Below, one piece after another: positions 47,791 through 54,469 of a stretch of 54,469 bases of DNA. Within the stretch, counting starts at the first letter, position 1; each line of letters begins with the position of its first letter. The notes beneath the pieces are model-generated. The model saw only the letters and a program-made list of their open reading frames with translations. It was not told where the DNA came from and ran no database searches. Both the position numbers and the translations under genes were made by a program. Source of the DNA: an uncultured Clostridia bacterium (lineage in GTDB: Bacteria; Bacillota; Clostridia; UBA1381); the NCBI GenBank assembly GCA_944393255.1, contig CALXZP010000060.1, forward strand, positions 1 to 54,469, written 5' to 3'.

Positions 47791-48516
47791 ATGGAGCTTG
47801 AGAGAATAGAAGCGAAAAAATTAAAATATGAGCAGAACAGATCGAAAATAAGCTCCGTTACCCTTTCCTCTTACGAAAAGGATTTCGAGCTTCGGTTCAC
47901 TCATAACTCGACCGCGATCGAGGGCAACACCCTTACCTTGATGGAAACAAAGGCGGTTCTTGAGGACGGTATCTCAATAGGCGGCAAGCAGCTTCGCGAG
48001 ATCTATGAAGTGGTAAACCATAAAAAGGCTTATGCCTATGTAAAGAAGTGTATTGCCGAAAAGCAGTCTTTGACCGAAAATATCGTAAAAGACCTTCACG
48101 CTTTACTCATCGAAAATATTATTGCGGGCGGCGTTTACAGATATCAGGAAGTGCGCATCAGCGGCGCCGGCTTCACTCCTCCCGCGGGGAATGAAATGTA
48201 TGCGCAGATCAAGGGCTTTTATGAGGCGCTTAAGCATAAAAGCGGCCTGAACGCTTTAGAGCTTGCGGCATGGACTCACGCGGAGTTTGTGCGCATCCAC
48301 CCTTTTATAGACGGCAACGGCAGGACAGCAAGGCTTCTGATGAATTATCAGCTCATGCTGAATGGGTTTCTGCCCGTGTCAGTTGCCAAGGAAAACAGGC
48401 TGGAATATTATGACGCACTCGAAGAGTTTGCGGTAAACGGTAATTTACAGCCGTTTGCAGACTTTATTGCAGTGCCGGAGGAAGAGCGGCTTGACGAATA
48501 TCTGAAGCTGATATGA
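47791..48516 (+). CDS. Fic family protein
   Basis: A 241-residue Fic enzyme. The Fic motif is HPFIDGNGRTAR with His170, intact for AMPylation or another nucleotide transfer. An N-terminal inhibitory helix is present with the motif S-x-x-x-E-G (S40 to G45, in NSTAIEGN), which places it in the self-inhibited class II. The N-terminal segment KKLKYEQNRSKISS is a coiled region. No antitoxin is needed in this class. The target is unknown. It begins 30 nt after the secreted LRR protein, so both may share a message, though no functional link is obvious. Followed by a very strong terminator. Confidence 0.93.
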   Translation: MELERIEAKKLKYEQNRSKISSVTLSSYEKDFELRFTHNSTAIEGNTLTLMETKAVLEDGISIGGKQLREIYEVVNHKKAYAYVKKCIAEKQSLTENIVKDLHALLIENIIAGGVYRYQEVRISGAGFTPPAGNEMYAQIKGFYEALKHKSGLNALELAAWTHAEFVRIHPFIDGNGRTARLLMNYQLMLNGFLPVSVAKENRLEYYDALEEFAVNGNLQPFADFIAVPEEERLDEYLKLI

Positions 48517-48572
48517 AAACCGCTTTACAGACCGGTGATATTCGGAAAAAACAGCAAAGAATGCTTTGTACT

Positions 48573-48619
48573 AAAAAACCGGTCCGTACCGCGCGATATG
48601 CGGTACGGACCGGTTTTTT
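48573..48619 (+). terminator. 20-bp perfect hairpin terminator
   Basis: AAAAAACCGGTCCGTACCGC pairs perfectly with its reverse complement over a 7-nt loop. With A and T runs on both sides it stops transcription in both directions, ending Fic from the left and any leftward transcript from the promoter at 48736. Confidence 0.95.
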
Positions 48620-48687
48620 ATGCCGTTATGCCGGAGCGTTTTCCGTGAAACGGCATATATGATCAGTTTTTTTGTTTTTACCGAAAT

Positions 48688-48833
48688 CTATAGTTTTAGT
48701 AAAAACCTTATGATTTGTATATTTTTATTATGATTATTCTACCATAACATTAAACTCTTGTCAATAGTTCATCAATAAACAGACCTTTTTCTGTGTAAAA
48801 TTTTTTTTACTAAAACTATAGGTTTAGTAAAAA
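48688..48833. promoter_or_regulatory. Three copies of an 18-bp operator-like site
   Basis: CTATAGTTTTAGTAAAAA lies at 48688-48705 on the plus strand. Its exact reverse complement lies at 48804-48821, and a one-mismatch copy CTATAGGTTTAGTAAAAA at 48816-48833. The last two share the self-complementary CTATAG and form a 30-bp near-perfect dyad. A leftward promoter sits between the first site and the dyad. This looks like a strong repressor or activator target. The cognate regulator is not identified. Confidence 0.75.
48736..48764 (-). promoter_or_regulatory. Leftward sigma-A promoter without a gene
   Basis: Minus strand TTGACA (48759-48764), 17-nt spacer, TAGAAT (48736-48741). Transcription would start near 48729, cross the first operator-like site, pass an ATGCCGTT...AACGGCAT hairpin (about 48619-48655) and stop at the terminator near 48573. 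A transcript of about 150 nt with no coding frame is implied. Confidence 0.55.
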
Positions 48834-48923
48834 TTTTATGATGACGAGGGCTGACCTTGTCAAATATCGTCGGCATTAAAATGCGGACGGATAATATTTT
48901 TCACAAAAAAAGGAGGAAATTTA

Positions 48924-50882
48924 ATGAATACTAAGATCATGGCGCTTGCCGTTTCGGCTTTATCGGCTCTTGCTGCGGGCATTACAGTCTGTGCGGAGGG
49001 CGGTGATGCGGTCAATGTCGCAAAGGTTGGCGGCACCGAATATGCAACATTGGATGCTGCGCTTAATGCGGTACTGGACGGTGGAACAGACGGGGGAACA
49101 ATAGAGCTTATCGCCGATATAAAGGATATGGGAACATTTTATGTAGGGGGTACCGATATAGTCATTGATGGACAAGATCATACAATAAGCGGTAATTCAA
49201 ATCTGTATCTTACTATTGGCTGCGGGCTGACGATAGAAAATGTAAATTTTAAGGACATAGAAGATCCGGGCGAAACTAAATTAAGTTCTATTTATGCGCC
49301 GGGCTTTCGAGGCTCGCTGACCATAAAAAACTGTGATTTTACCGATGTGGAATACGAGACCCTGCAATCGACGCCGGAAGACGGCGCGTCGTTTGTTATA
49401 GAGAACAATACATACAGTATCGAAGACGCTTCTGATCCGCAAAGATTTATACATATAGAATCAAGGGAGTTTGGCACATATGCAAACAACGATATAAGCG
49501 CTGCGATAAATAATAATAAATTTAATAGTATCGACAAATTAAATTCCGGAGCGGTTGAAGTGTACGGCTATGCAGACGAAGATAAAATAAATGCCGGATA
49601 TAATTACTATGACGGCAGCGCTTTAATGTATGGAACCGTGTCACAGTATATTGACGGGAATGCATGGGAAAACCACAGCATAAAAATGTATCCGCGCTAT
49701 ACGACCGCTGATATGGATGAACAATATACTCCTGCGGTGATACGGCTTGCGGATTTCGGTATAGAAGATGAGTATGAAGCTATAGCGGCAGCTATAGCGG
49801 ACGATGCCGGAGCGGTCGTGCTGGCGTCCGATTTGACGGAAGACGTTGTTATACCGGAAGGCAAGTCGCTGTCTATCGATCTGAACGGTCATAAAATAAC
49901 AAACGTGAGCGGTCATACGATAACCAACTGCGGAAGTCTCACCGTTACCGGCGAAGGTACAGTGGATAATGTGACGCATGCAAAAGCCGCTGTTTACAAT
50001 GCGCCGGGGGCAACGGCGGAGCTTAAAGGCGGAACGTATGACAGGAGCCTGGAAAACGGCAGTCAGTCGGGCAATGGCGGAAATTCATATTATTATATAC
50101 AGAATCAGGGAACGATGACGCTCGGAAACGTTAAGGTCTCAAGCAGCGGAAGCTACTCGAGTCTGATCGAAAACGGATGGCAAAACGGTAAAGATAACAC
50201 GGCCGGTGCGGACGCTGTCATGACGATAAACGGCGGCAGCTACAGCGGCGGGCTGAATACTGTTAAGAATGACGATTACGGTGTACTGACGATCAATGAC
50301 GGAACGTTTTCAAACGACGTTCAGCATGCGGTGATGAACTGGAACGTTGCAAATATAAACGGCGGCAGCTTTACAAGCGGCAAAGCGGAAAATATAACGA
50401 CCGGTCATATAAACGATACGATGGATAAGGGAATACTTAATATCACCGGCGGAGATTTCAGTACCGGAATAAGAATTACAACTCCGGCGGAGGGCGCGTC
50501 TGATACGGAAATATCAAAAGAAGGCGTAACTGTATCGGGCGGAACGTTCAAAGGTGATATAACGGAGTATCTTGCAGACGGAGCGGCGTACAGCACGGCA
50601 GACGGCAAATATTCCGTTTACAGCGCCGACAGCATGATAAGCGAGGAAGGTACGTATATGATGCCGGGTGAGGACGGTATGTACGACCAGCTCACAATGA
50701 TGCAAAAGGAAATCAGCGGTACTGTAAATGTAAGTGATATGAGCTTCACGATCAAAGACGGGGATACTGAAAGCAAGTATCAATATAAGGGCAATACCAC
50801 GTTTACAGACGCGTCCGTGCTGTTCGGACTTGTTGTGACCGATATACCGGAGGGTACCGCTGTTACGGTCACAATGGATTAA
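48924..50882 (+). CDS. Secreted beta-helix surface protein
   Basis: A 652-residue exported protein. Signal peptide ends near AGITVCA-EGG. The body is a right-handed parallel beta-helix. An early TIELIADIKDMGTFYVGGTD, TISGNSNLYLTIGCGLTIEN and a second unit ALVVASD-like VVLASDLTEDVVIPEGKSL lead into repeated NGGSYSGG / NDGTFSNDV / NGGSFTSGK / TGGDFSTG turns. No cell-wall anchor, dockerin or S-layer motif is visible. The ribosome site AAAGGAGG is strong. The 5' region carries the operator-like cluster at 48688-48833, so expression is probably switched. Followed by a 53-aa peptide gene. Role, such as glycan binding or lyase-like, is not deducible. Confidence 0.85.
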   Translation: MNTKIMALAVSALSALAAGITVCAEGGDAVNVAKVGGTEYATLDAALNAVLDGGTDGGTIELIADIKDMGTFYVGGTDIVIDGQDHTISGNSNLYLTIGCGLTIENVNFKDIEDPGETKLSSIYAPGFRGSLTIKNCDFTDVEYETLQSTPEDGASFVIENNTYSIEDASDPQRFIHIESREFGTYANNDISAAINNNKFNSIDKLNSGAVEVYGYADEDKINAGYNYYDGSALMYGTVSQYIDGNAWENHSIKMYPRYTTADMDEQYTPAVIRLADFGIEDEYEAIAAAIADDAGAVVLASDLTEDVVIPEGKSLSIDLNGHKITNVSGHTITNCGSLTVTGEGTVDNVTHAKAAVYNAPGATAELKGGTYDRSLENGSQSGNGGNSYYYIQNQGTMTLGNVKVSSSGSYSSLIENGWQNGKDNTAGADAVMTINGGSYSGGLNTVKNDDYGVLTINDGTFSNDVQHAVMNWNVANINGGSFTSGKAENITTGHINDTMDKGILNITGGDFSTGIRITTPAEGASDTEISKEGVTVSGGTFKGDITEYLADGAAYSTADGKYSVYSADSMISEEGTYMMPGEDGMYDQLTMMQKEISGTVNVSDMSFTIKDGDTESKYQYKGNTTFTDASVLFGLVVTDIPEGTAVTVTMD

Positions 50883-50942
50883 AAAAAAATAGAAGTTTTA
50901 AAATAATTTGGAGCCGTACGGCGGCAAGGAGGATAAGATATT

Positions 50943-51104
50943 ATGAAATATATAAGACCGGTCATGGATATCACAAAATTCAGCGGCGAGAATGTTGTTG
51001 CAGTATCAGGAGGATTTAACGATATTATAGATGATGGTAAAACGGCATACAGCGAATCGGTTTCGTACAGCGAACTCAGCGGAGTTATGTCTTTAAAAAA
51101 GTGA
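50943..51104 (+). CDS. Small 53-aa peptide (MKYxxPxMxIxxF type)
   Basis: A 53-residue frame with AAGGAGG 10 nt before its ATG. It begins MKYIRPVMDITKFSGENVVA, continues VSGGFNDIIDD and ends ELSGVMSLKK. Its opening with aromatic, Pro, Met/Glu, Ile and Phe at set positions and a following Ser-Gly matches a class of very small clostridial proteins that recur in many gut genomes, sometimes proposed as leader-type peptides. No signal peptide, no Cys. It starts 60 nt after the beta-helix gene and is followed by a terminator, so it is cotranscribed with it. Function unknown. Confidence 0.65.
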   Translation: MKYIRPVMDITKFSGENVVAVSGGFNDIIDDGKTAYSESVSYSELSGVMSLKK

Positions 51105-51113
51105 CCGAATGGC

Positions 51114-51161
51114 AAGAGAGCCGGAGCGTTTTCCGAAGTGGAGCGTTCCGGCTCTCTTTTT
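51114..51161 (+). terminator. Intrinsic terminator after the small peptide gene
   Basis: AGAGAGCCGGAGCG pairs with CGTTCCGGCTCTCT (one G-T) and a T-run follows. Its 5' arm contains GCCGGAGCGTTTTCCG, also found at 48630-48645. Confidence 0.9.
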
Positions 51162-51370
51162 GAGTCTGCGCCGTTTCGGCACATGCGGCTGAATAGCTTC
51201 TGATAGTTAAAAAAATAACAGTAATATATACCGGTTTTGCTGTTATCCGCATAATAAGGGAATTTATAATATATTAAAAATAATGATTTAAAAGCATTGC
51301 CGGTGGGCAATATATCATTATATACAAAATAAGTATAAAAACGCAAATCATGTTTTGGTAGTATGACATA

Positions 51371-51399
51371 TAGACAATCACAGACGGTTGTGGTACAAT
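51371..51399 (+). promoter_or_regulatory. Sigma-A promoter of the pyruvate formate-lyase operon
   Basis: TAGACA (51371-51376), 17-nt spacer, TACAAT (51394-51399), about 104 nt before the pflB start. The rest of 51162-51370 is AT-rich with an ATTGCC-ggtg-GGCAAT-like dyad near 51296 and no gene. Confidence 0.65.
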
Positions 51400-51412
51400 A
51401 GATACAGATAAA

Positions 51413-51448
51413 GATAAGGTATTCCTTATCGGTTAACTAAGGTTAACT
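51413..51448 (+). promoter_or_regulatory. Leader hairpin and GGTTAACT tandem repeat
   Basis: GATAAGG-tatt-CCTTATC (51413-51430) is followed by GGTTAACTAAGGTTAACT (51431-51448), two copies of GGTTAACT 10 bp apart. They lie just downstream of the transcription start, a usual place for a repressor site. A redox or Rex-like regulator is possible but the sequence does not match a known consensus. Confidence 0.45.
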
Positions 51449-51502
51449 CGAACGGCACAACCGCGATAAGTTGCCGAATTTGTAAGAAATGAGGGATTTA
51501 CA

Positions 51503-53566
51503 ATGAACAAATTTTCTGCGCCCGAATGGGAAGGCTTCCGTACCGGAAAATGGTGCGAGGAGGGCATCAATGTCCGCGACTTCATACAGCTCAACTATAC
51601 GCCGTATGAGGGAGGAGACGGCTTTCTTGAAGGCCCCACAGACGCTACAAAGAAGCTGTGGGATGAGGTAATGGATCTGACGAAGCAGGAGCGTGAAGCC
51701 GGCGGCGTCCTCGACATGGACACCAAGATAGTTTCCGGCATAACCTCGCATCCTGCCGGATATATAGATAAAGAGCTTGAGCAGATAGTGGGACTTCAGA
51801 CCGATAAGCCGCTCAAGCGTTCGCTCCAGCCCTACGGCGGCATCAGGATGGCCGAGGGCTCGTGCGAGTCGTACGGCTACAAGGTGGACGGCGAGATAGA
51901 AAAGATATTCACGAAGTACCGCAAGACGCACAACCAGGGCGTATTTGACGTTTACACTCCCGAGATGAGGATGGCGCGTAAGTCGGCTATCATCACAGGG
52001 CTTCCCGACGCGTACGGCAGAGGAAGGATCATAGGCGACTACAGAAGGATCGCGCTTTACGGCATAGATATCCTTATCGCCGATAAAAAGCATCAGAAGG
52101 ATTCCGTATGCGGAAGCATGTCGGAAAAGAAGATAAGGCTGCGTGAGGAGCTCCAGGAGCAGCTCAACGCGCTTGAGGAGATGAAGGAGCTCGGAAATAT
52201 ATACGGCTTTGATATCTCAAGACCGGCAAAGAATGCGAAGGAAGCCGTTCAGTGGCTGTATTTCGGCTATCTTGCGGCGGTAAAGGAGCAGAACGGAGCT
52301 GCTATGAGCATAGGCAGGACCTCGACGTTTCTTGATATATATATCGAGAGAGACCTCAAAAACGGCGTGATAACGGAAAAGGAAGCGCAGGAGCTTATAG
52401 ACCATTTCGTTATGAAGCTCCGCCTTGTAAAGTTCGCAAGAACTCCGGAATACAACGCGCTGTTCTCCGGCGACCCGACATGGGTAACGGAGTCGATAGG
52501 CGGCGTAGGCATAGACGGACGTCCGATGGTAACAAAGAACTCGTTCCGTTACCTCCATACGCTCGAAAACCTCGGCCCCGCTCCGGAGCCGAACCTCACG
52601 GTGCTCTGGTCAACGCGTCTGCCCAAAGCGTTCAAGGAATTCTGTGCGAAAATGTCGATAAAGACCTCGTCGATACAGTACGAGAACGATGATATAATGC
52701 GCGTTACCCACGGCGATGATTACGCTATCGCCTGCTGCGTATCCTCAATGGTAGTCGGCAAGGAGATGCAGTTCTTCGGAGCCCGCGCTAACCTGGCAAA
52801 ATGTCTGTTATACGCTATAAACGGCGGTATGGACGAGCGTCTCAAGGTGCAGGTAGGACCGAAGTACAGGCTCTGCGAGGGCGAGTATCTCGACTTTGAC
52901 GACGTAATGGAAAAGTTCGAGGCTATGCAGGAATGGCTGGCGGATCTCTATGTGAACACGCTCAATGTTATCCATTATATGCATGATAAATACTGCTACG
53001 AGCGTTCGCAGATGGCGCTGCATGACAGGGACGTAAAGCGTTATTTCGCGACAGGTATCGCGGGACTTTCCGTAGTTGCCGATTCGCTCAGCGCTATAAA
53101 GTACGCCAAGGTAAAGCCGGTACGCGATGAGAACGGTATATGCGTTGACTTTGAGATAGAGGGAGACTTCCCGAAATACGGCAACAACGACGACCGTGTT
53201 GACAGCCTTGCCGTTGAAGTGGTGCACAGCTTCATGGATAAGATACGCAAGCACCGCACTTACCGCGACAGCATACCCACGATGTCGATACTGACCATAA
53301 CATCGAACGTCGTATACGGCAAAAAGACAGGAAACACGCCTGACGGAAGAAGGATGGGCGTTCCGCTCGCGCCGGGAGCAAACCCGATGCACGGCAGAGA
53401 CCAAAGCGGAGCGGTAGCGTCGCTTTCGTCGGTAGCAAAGCTTCCGTTCGGCGACGCTCAGGACGGTATCTCGAACACCTTCTCGATCGTGCCCGGCGCG
53501 CTCGGCAAGGATGACAGAGTATTCTCCGGCGAGCTCGACCTCGACGCTCTGATGGCTGAGGATTGA
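51503..53566 (+). CDS. pflB: Pyruvate formate-lyase core, lacking the glycyl-radical domain
   Basis: A 687-residue formate C-acetyltransferase core. It catalyses pyruvate plus CoA to acetyl-CoA plus formate. The start [20 protein letters not shown], the [14 protein letters not shown] and [23 protein letters not shown] blocks, the active-site pair Cys411-Cys412 ([14 protein letters not shown]), and the late [20 protein letters not shown] and [20 protein letters not shown] are all typical. Ordinary PFL has about 750 residues, with the radical Gly in RVSGYAV near the end. Here the protein stops after [10 protein letters not shown], before that domain. The missing part is encoded by the next gene, 97 nt downstream. 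The core alone should be inactive. Start chosen by GAGGG 8 nt upstream. Confidence 0.95.
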   Translation: MNKFSAPEWEGFRTGKWCEEGINVRDFIQLNYTPYEGGDGFLEGPTDATKKLWDEVMDLTKQEREAGGVLDMDTKIVSGITSHPAGYIDKELEQIVGLQTDKPLKRSLQPYGGIRMAEGSCESYGYKVDGEIEKIFTKYRKTHNQGVFDVYTPEMRMARKSAIITGLPDAYGRGRIIGDYRRIALYGIDILIADKKHQKDSVCGSMSEKKIRLREELQEQLNALEEMKELGNIYGFDISRPAKNAKEAVQWLYFGYLAAVKEQNGAAMSIGRTSTFLDIYIERDLKNGVITEKEAQELIDHFVMKLRLVKFARTPEYNALFSGDPTWVTESIGGVGIDGRPMVTKNSFRYLHTLENLGPAPEPNLTVLWSTRLPKAFKEFCAKMSIKTSSIQYENDDIMRVTHGDDYAIACCVSSMVVGKEMQFFGARANLAKCLLYAINGGMDERLKVQVGPKYRLCEGEYLDFDDVMEKFEAMQEWLADLYVNTLNVIHYMHDKYCYERSQMALHDRDVKRYFATGIAGLSVVADSLSAIKYAKVKPVRDENGICVDFEIEGDFPKYGNNDDRVDSLAVEVVHSFMDKIRKHRTYRDSIPTMSILTITSNVVYGKKTGNTPDGRRMGVPLAPGANPMHGRDQSGAVASLSSVAKLPFGDAQDGISNTFSIVPGALGKDDRVFSGELDLDALMAED

Positions 53567-53604
53567 GCCGTAACGGACAAAAACAAAAGGATTTAAGACC
53601 ATAT

Positions 53605-53631
53605 GCCCGGCTGCCGCAGCGGGAGCCGGGC
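53605..53631 (+). other. Hairpin between the two halves of pyruvate formate-lyase
   Basis: GCCCGGCT and AGCCGGGC pair over an 11-nt loop, midway between the core and the radical-domain genes. No T-run follows. It could set the ratio of the two products by stabilising one message segment. Confidence 0.6.
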
Positions 53632-53663
53632 GAAGATGAAAAATGAAAGGGGTTTAATGAAAT

Positions 53664-53897
53664 ATGTCACAGCAGGTAGATAATCTTGTAAATATGTTAG
53701 ACGGTTATGTGGAAAAGGGCGGACACCACCTCAATGTAAACGTGTTCAACCGTGAAACTCTCTTAGATGCGCAGAAGCATCCCGAGAAGTATCCGCAGCT
53801 TACAGTCCGCGTTTCCGGCTATGCCGTTAACTTTATAAAGCTCACAAAGGAGCAGCAGGACGACGTTATATCTAGAACGTTCCATCAGAGCATATAA
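53664..53897 (+). CDS. Stand-alone glycyl-radical domain of pyruvate formate-lyase
   Basis: A 77-residue protein corresponding to the C-terminal end of PFL. It begins [20 protein letters not shown], then [20 protein letters not shown] and [15 protein letters not shown] with Gly52 as the radical site, and ends [12 protein letters not shown], each block lining up with the last part of full-length PFL. It resembles the spare-part protein YfiD/GrcA of E. coli and the T4 Y06I protein. Those rescue an oxygen-cut PFL, while here the core gene naturally lacks this part. It must therefore associate with the 687-residue core, and the PFL-activating enzyme (not in the window) would install the radical. 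AAAGGGG precedes the ATG. Confidence 0.93.
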   Translation: MSQQVDNLVNMLDGYVEKGGHHLNVNVFNRETLLDAQKHPEKYPQLTVRVSGYAVNFIKLTKEQQDDVISRTFHQSI

Positions 53898-54007
53898 GTT
53901 TGAGGGAAGATAAGCGGCGCATCCCGCGCGGCGCTCGCATGCTCGCATACACACGTATAGCCTCGTATGCTCGGCCGTGCGGTCTGCTTGCTTCTCTCCC
54001 CTCAAAC
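53898..54007 (+). repeat. Long-hairpin intergenic repeat, copy 2
   Basis: Outer arms GTTTGAGGG-AAGA and TCTC-CCCTCAAAC pair. The core GCGCATCCCGCGCGGCG with CGCA and GCATACACACG matches copy 1 at 21916-22010. It abuts the stop codon of the glycyl-radical gene. Arm sequences differ between copies but each is self-complementary. Confidence 0.75.
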
Positions 54008-54012
54008 GGCAT

Positions 54013-54043
54013 AGAAAACAGCCGCTTTTGACGGCGGTGTTTT
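54013..54043 (+). terminator. Terminator-like hairpin after the radical-domain gene
   Basis: AAAACAGCCGC pairs with GCGG-TGTTTT across TTTTGACG. The T-run is short and the next start codon is 20 nt away, so partial read-through (attenuation) is likely. Confidence 0.55.
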
Positions 54044-54062
54044 GTGAAAGGATCCGGTGACT

Positions 54063-54251
54063 ATGGACAGAGACAAGGATATAGACGAGATCGTAAGACT
54101 GCTTGATTCGGGAATGGCCGGCGGAGCAGGGCATATAAATCTGACGGTGGATGAAAGTGCGGTAAAGACCGAGGTCACTGTCACTCAGAATGTCTGCGGC
54201 AAAAATATGGCATGCCAGGTCCCGACGCTTCATGAAGGCTATGACGACTGA
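54063..54251 (+). CDS. Small acidic protein downstream of the split pyruvate formate-lyase
   Basis: A 62-residue protein, MDRDKDIDEIVRLLDSGMAG, then GAGHINLTVDESAVKTEVTV and ending CGKNMACQVPTLHEGYDD. The GG-x-GHINLTV stretch resembles the GGHHLNVNV segment of the preceding glycyl-radical protein, but no RVSGYAV radical site is present. Two Cys (NVCGKNMAC) are six residues apart. AAAGGA lies upstream of the ATG at 54063. By position it may be a partner or assembly factor for the split enzyme, or a product of partial duplication. No family recognised. Confidence 0.6.
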   Translation: MDRDKDIDEIVRLLDSGMAGGAGHINLTVDESAVKTEVTVTQNVCGKNMACQVPTLHEGYDD

Positions 54252-54256
54252 TAATA

Positions 54257-54288
54257 CGGCAGCCGCTTTTAATGCGGCTGCTGTTTTG
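54257..54288 (+). terminator. Intrinsic terminator of the pfl operon
   Basis: CAGCCGC-ttttaat-GCGGCTG followed by CTGTTTTG. The group II intron starts right after it, as is typical for group IIC introns, which insert just past terminator stems. Confidence 0.7.
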
Positions 54289-54292
54289 TATG

Positions 54293-54469
54293 ACGGGCAT
54301 GTCATAATTCTAAGGTGAAAGTCCAAAGGGGCGTAGTTGCCAACGAACCCGATAGCGAATGCAAGTTTTACATCGTGAGATGTGGGAGGGAAGAAGCAGT
54401 AGCGAAATCGTAGCCTGACGGACAGAAACCTGATACAAAGGCCCAATGAGTGGGTAAGCTGACAAAAGA
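54293..54469 (+). mobile_element. Group II intron, 5' part of the ribozyme
   Basis: The stretch with CTAAGGTGAAAGTCC, GGGGCGTAGTTGCCAACGA, CCCGATAGCGAATGCAAG, CATCGTGAGATG, GGGAGGGAAGAAGCAGTAGC and GAAATCGTAGCCTGACGGAC is the conserved domain I of bacterial group II introns. The exact 5' splice site is uncertain (about 54293-54300), and no GTGCG consensus is visible. The rest, with the reverse transcriptase, lies beyond the window. Orientation is plus. Confidence 0.85.

Noticed and set aside
50879..51346. Minus-strand frame of 155 codons
   Set aside because: It is antisense to the 53-aa gene and its terminator, with no start signal and hairpin-derived sequence.

Overview
The window looks like a chromosome segment from an anaerobic, spore-forming gut-type Clostridia (Firmicutes). 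The evidence is a dipicolinate synthase pair (spore core), a pyruvate formate-lyase, a Na+-pumping biotin decarboxylase, an IspH-S1 fusion, a HutP-family protein, HPr with both His15 and Ser46, and clean sigma-A promoters of the TTGACA-17-TATAAT type. Housekeeping genes are moderately GC-rich. The stretch from about 2.7 to 12.5 kb is visibly AT-richer and accessory. The genus cannot be fixed from sequence alone.

Layout. 1-2705 (minus): a peptide-sensing or detoxification type module of response regulator, histidine kinase, ABC ATPase and FtsX-like permease (cut by the window edge), with an 11-bp direct repeat over the promoter of the ABC genes. 2749-8176 (minus): a run of small accessory genes (two alpha/beta hydrolases, GNAT, GyrI-like, VOC, DUF3788, DUF3795, a small lipoprotein, DUF3784, flavin reductase). 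8631-12586: an AT-rich cassette bracketed by imperfect inverted repeats, holding a LytTR regulator, an AgrC-like kinase, an AgrD-like peptide gene, a broken exported-protein gene and a lipoprotein. 12867-16017 (minus): alaS and a HIT protein. Then come a tRNA-Pro(GGG), an MBL hydrolase and a GNAT.

18131-23612 (plus) is a Na+-translocating decarboxylase operon with two different carboxyltransferase subunits (an MmdA type and an OadA type) around one gamma subunit, one biotin carrier and one beta pump. 23663-30217 (minus): TraX-like protein, ABC exporter, dipicolinate synthase B and A, and an ABC-class P-loop ATPase. 30409-42972 (plus): pncC-type cinA, recA, ptsH, uvrC, pgeF, a peptide-binding lipoprotein, a flavoprotein, HutP, aroH, cmk, plsC and ispH-rpsA. 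43195-44992: a MarR-like regulator overlapping citrate synthase. 45241-51104: two secreted repeat or beta-helix proteins, a Fic protein and a 53-aa peptide.

The most notable coding feature is at 51503-54251. Pyruvate formate-lyase is split into a 687-aa core with the Cys-Cys active site and a separate 77-aa glycyl-radical protein, followed by a third 62-aa protein with a related GG-x-GH-x-N motif. The window ends inside the 5' part of a group II intron. The most notable non-coding feature is a pair of about 100-bp tandem units before aroH. Their hairpins keep geometry while the stem sequence changes in a compensatory way. Two families of hairpin repeats also recur between genes.
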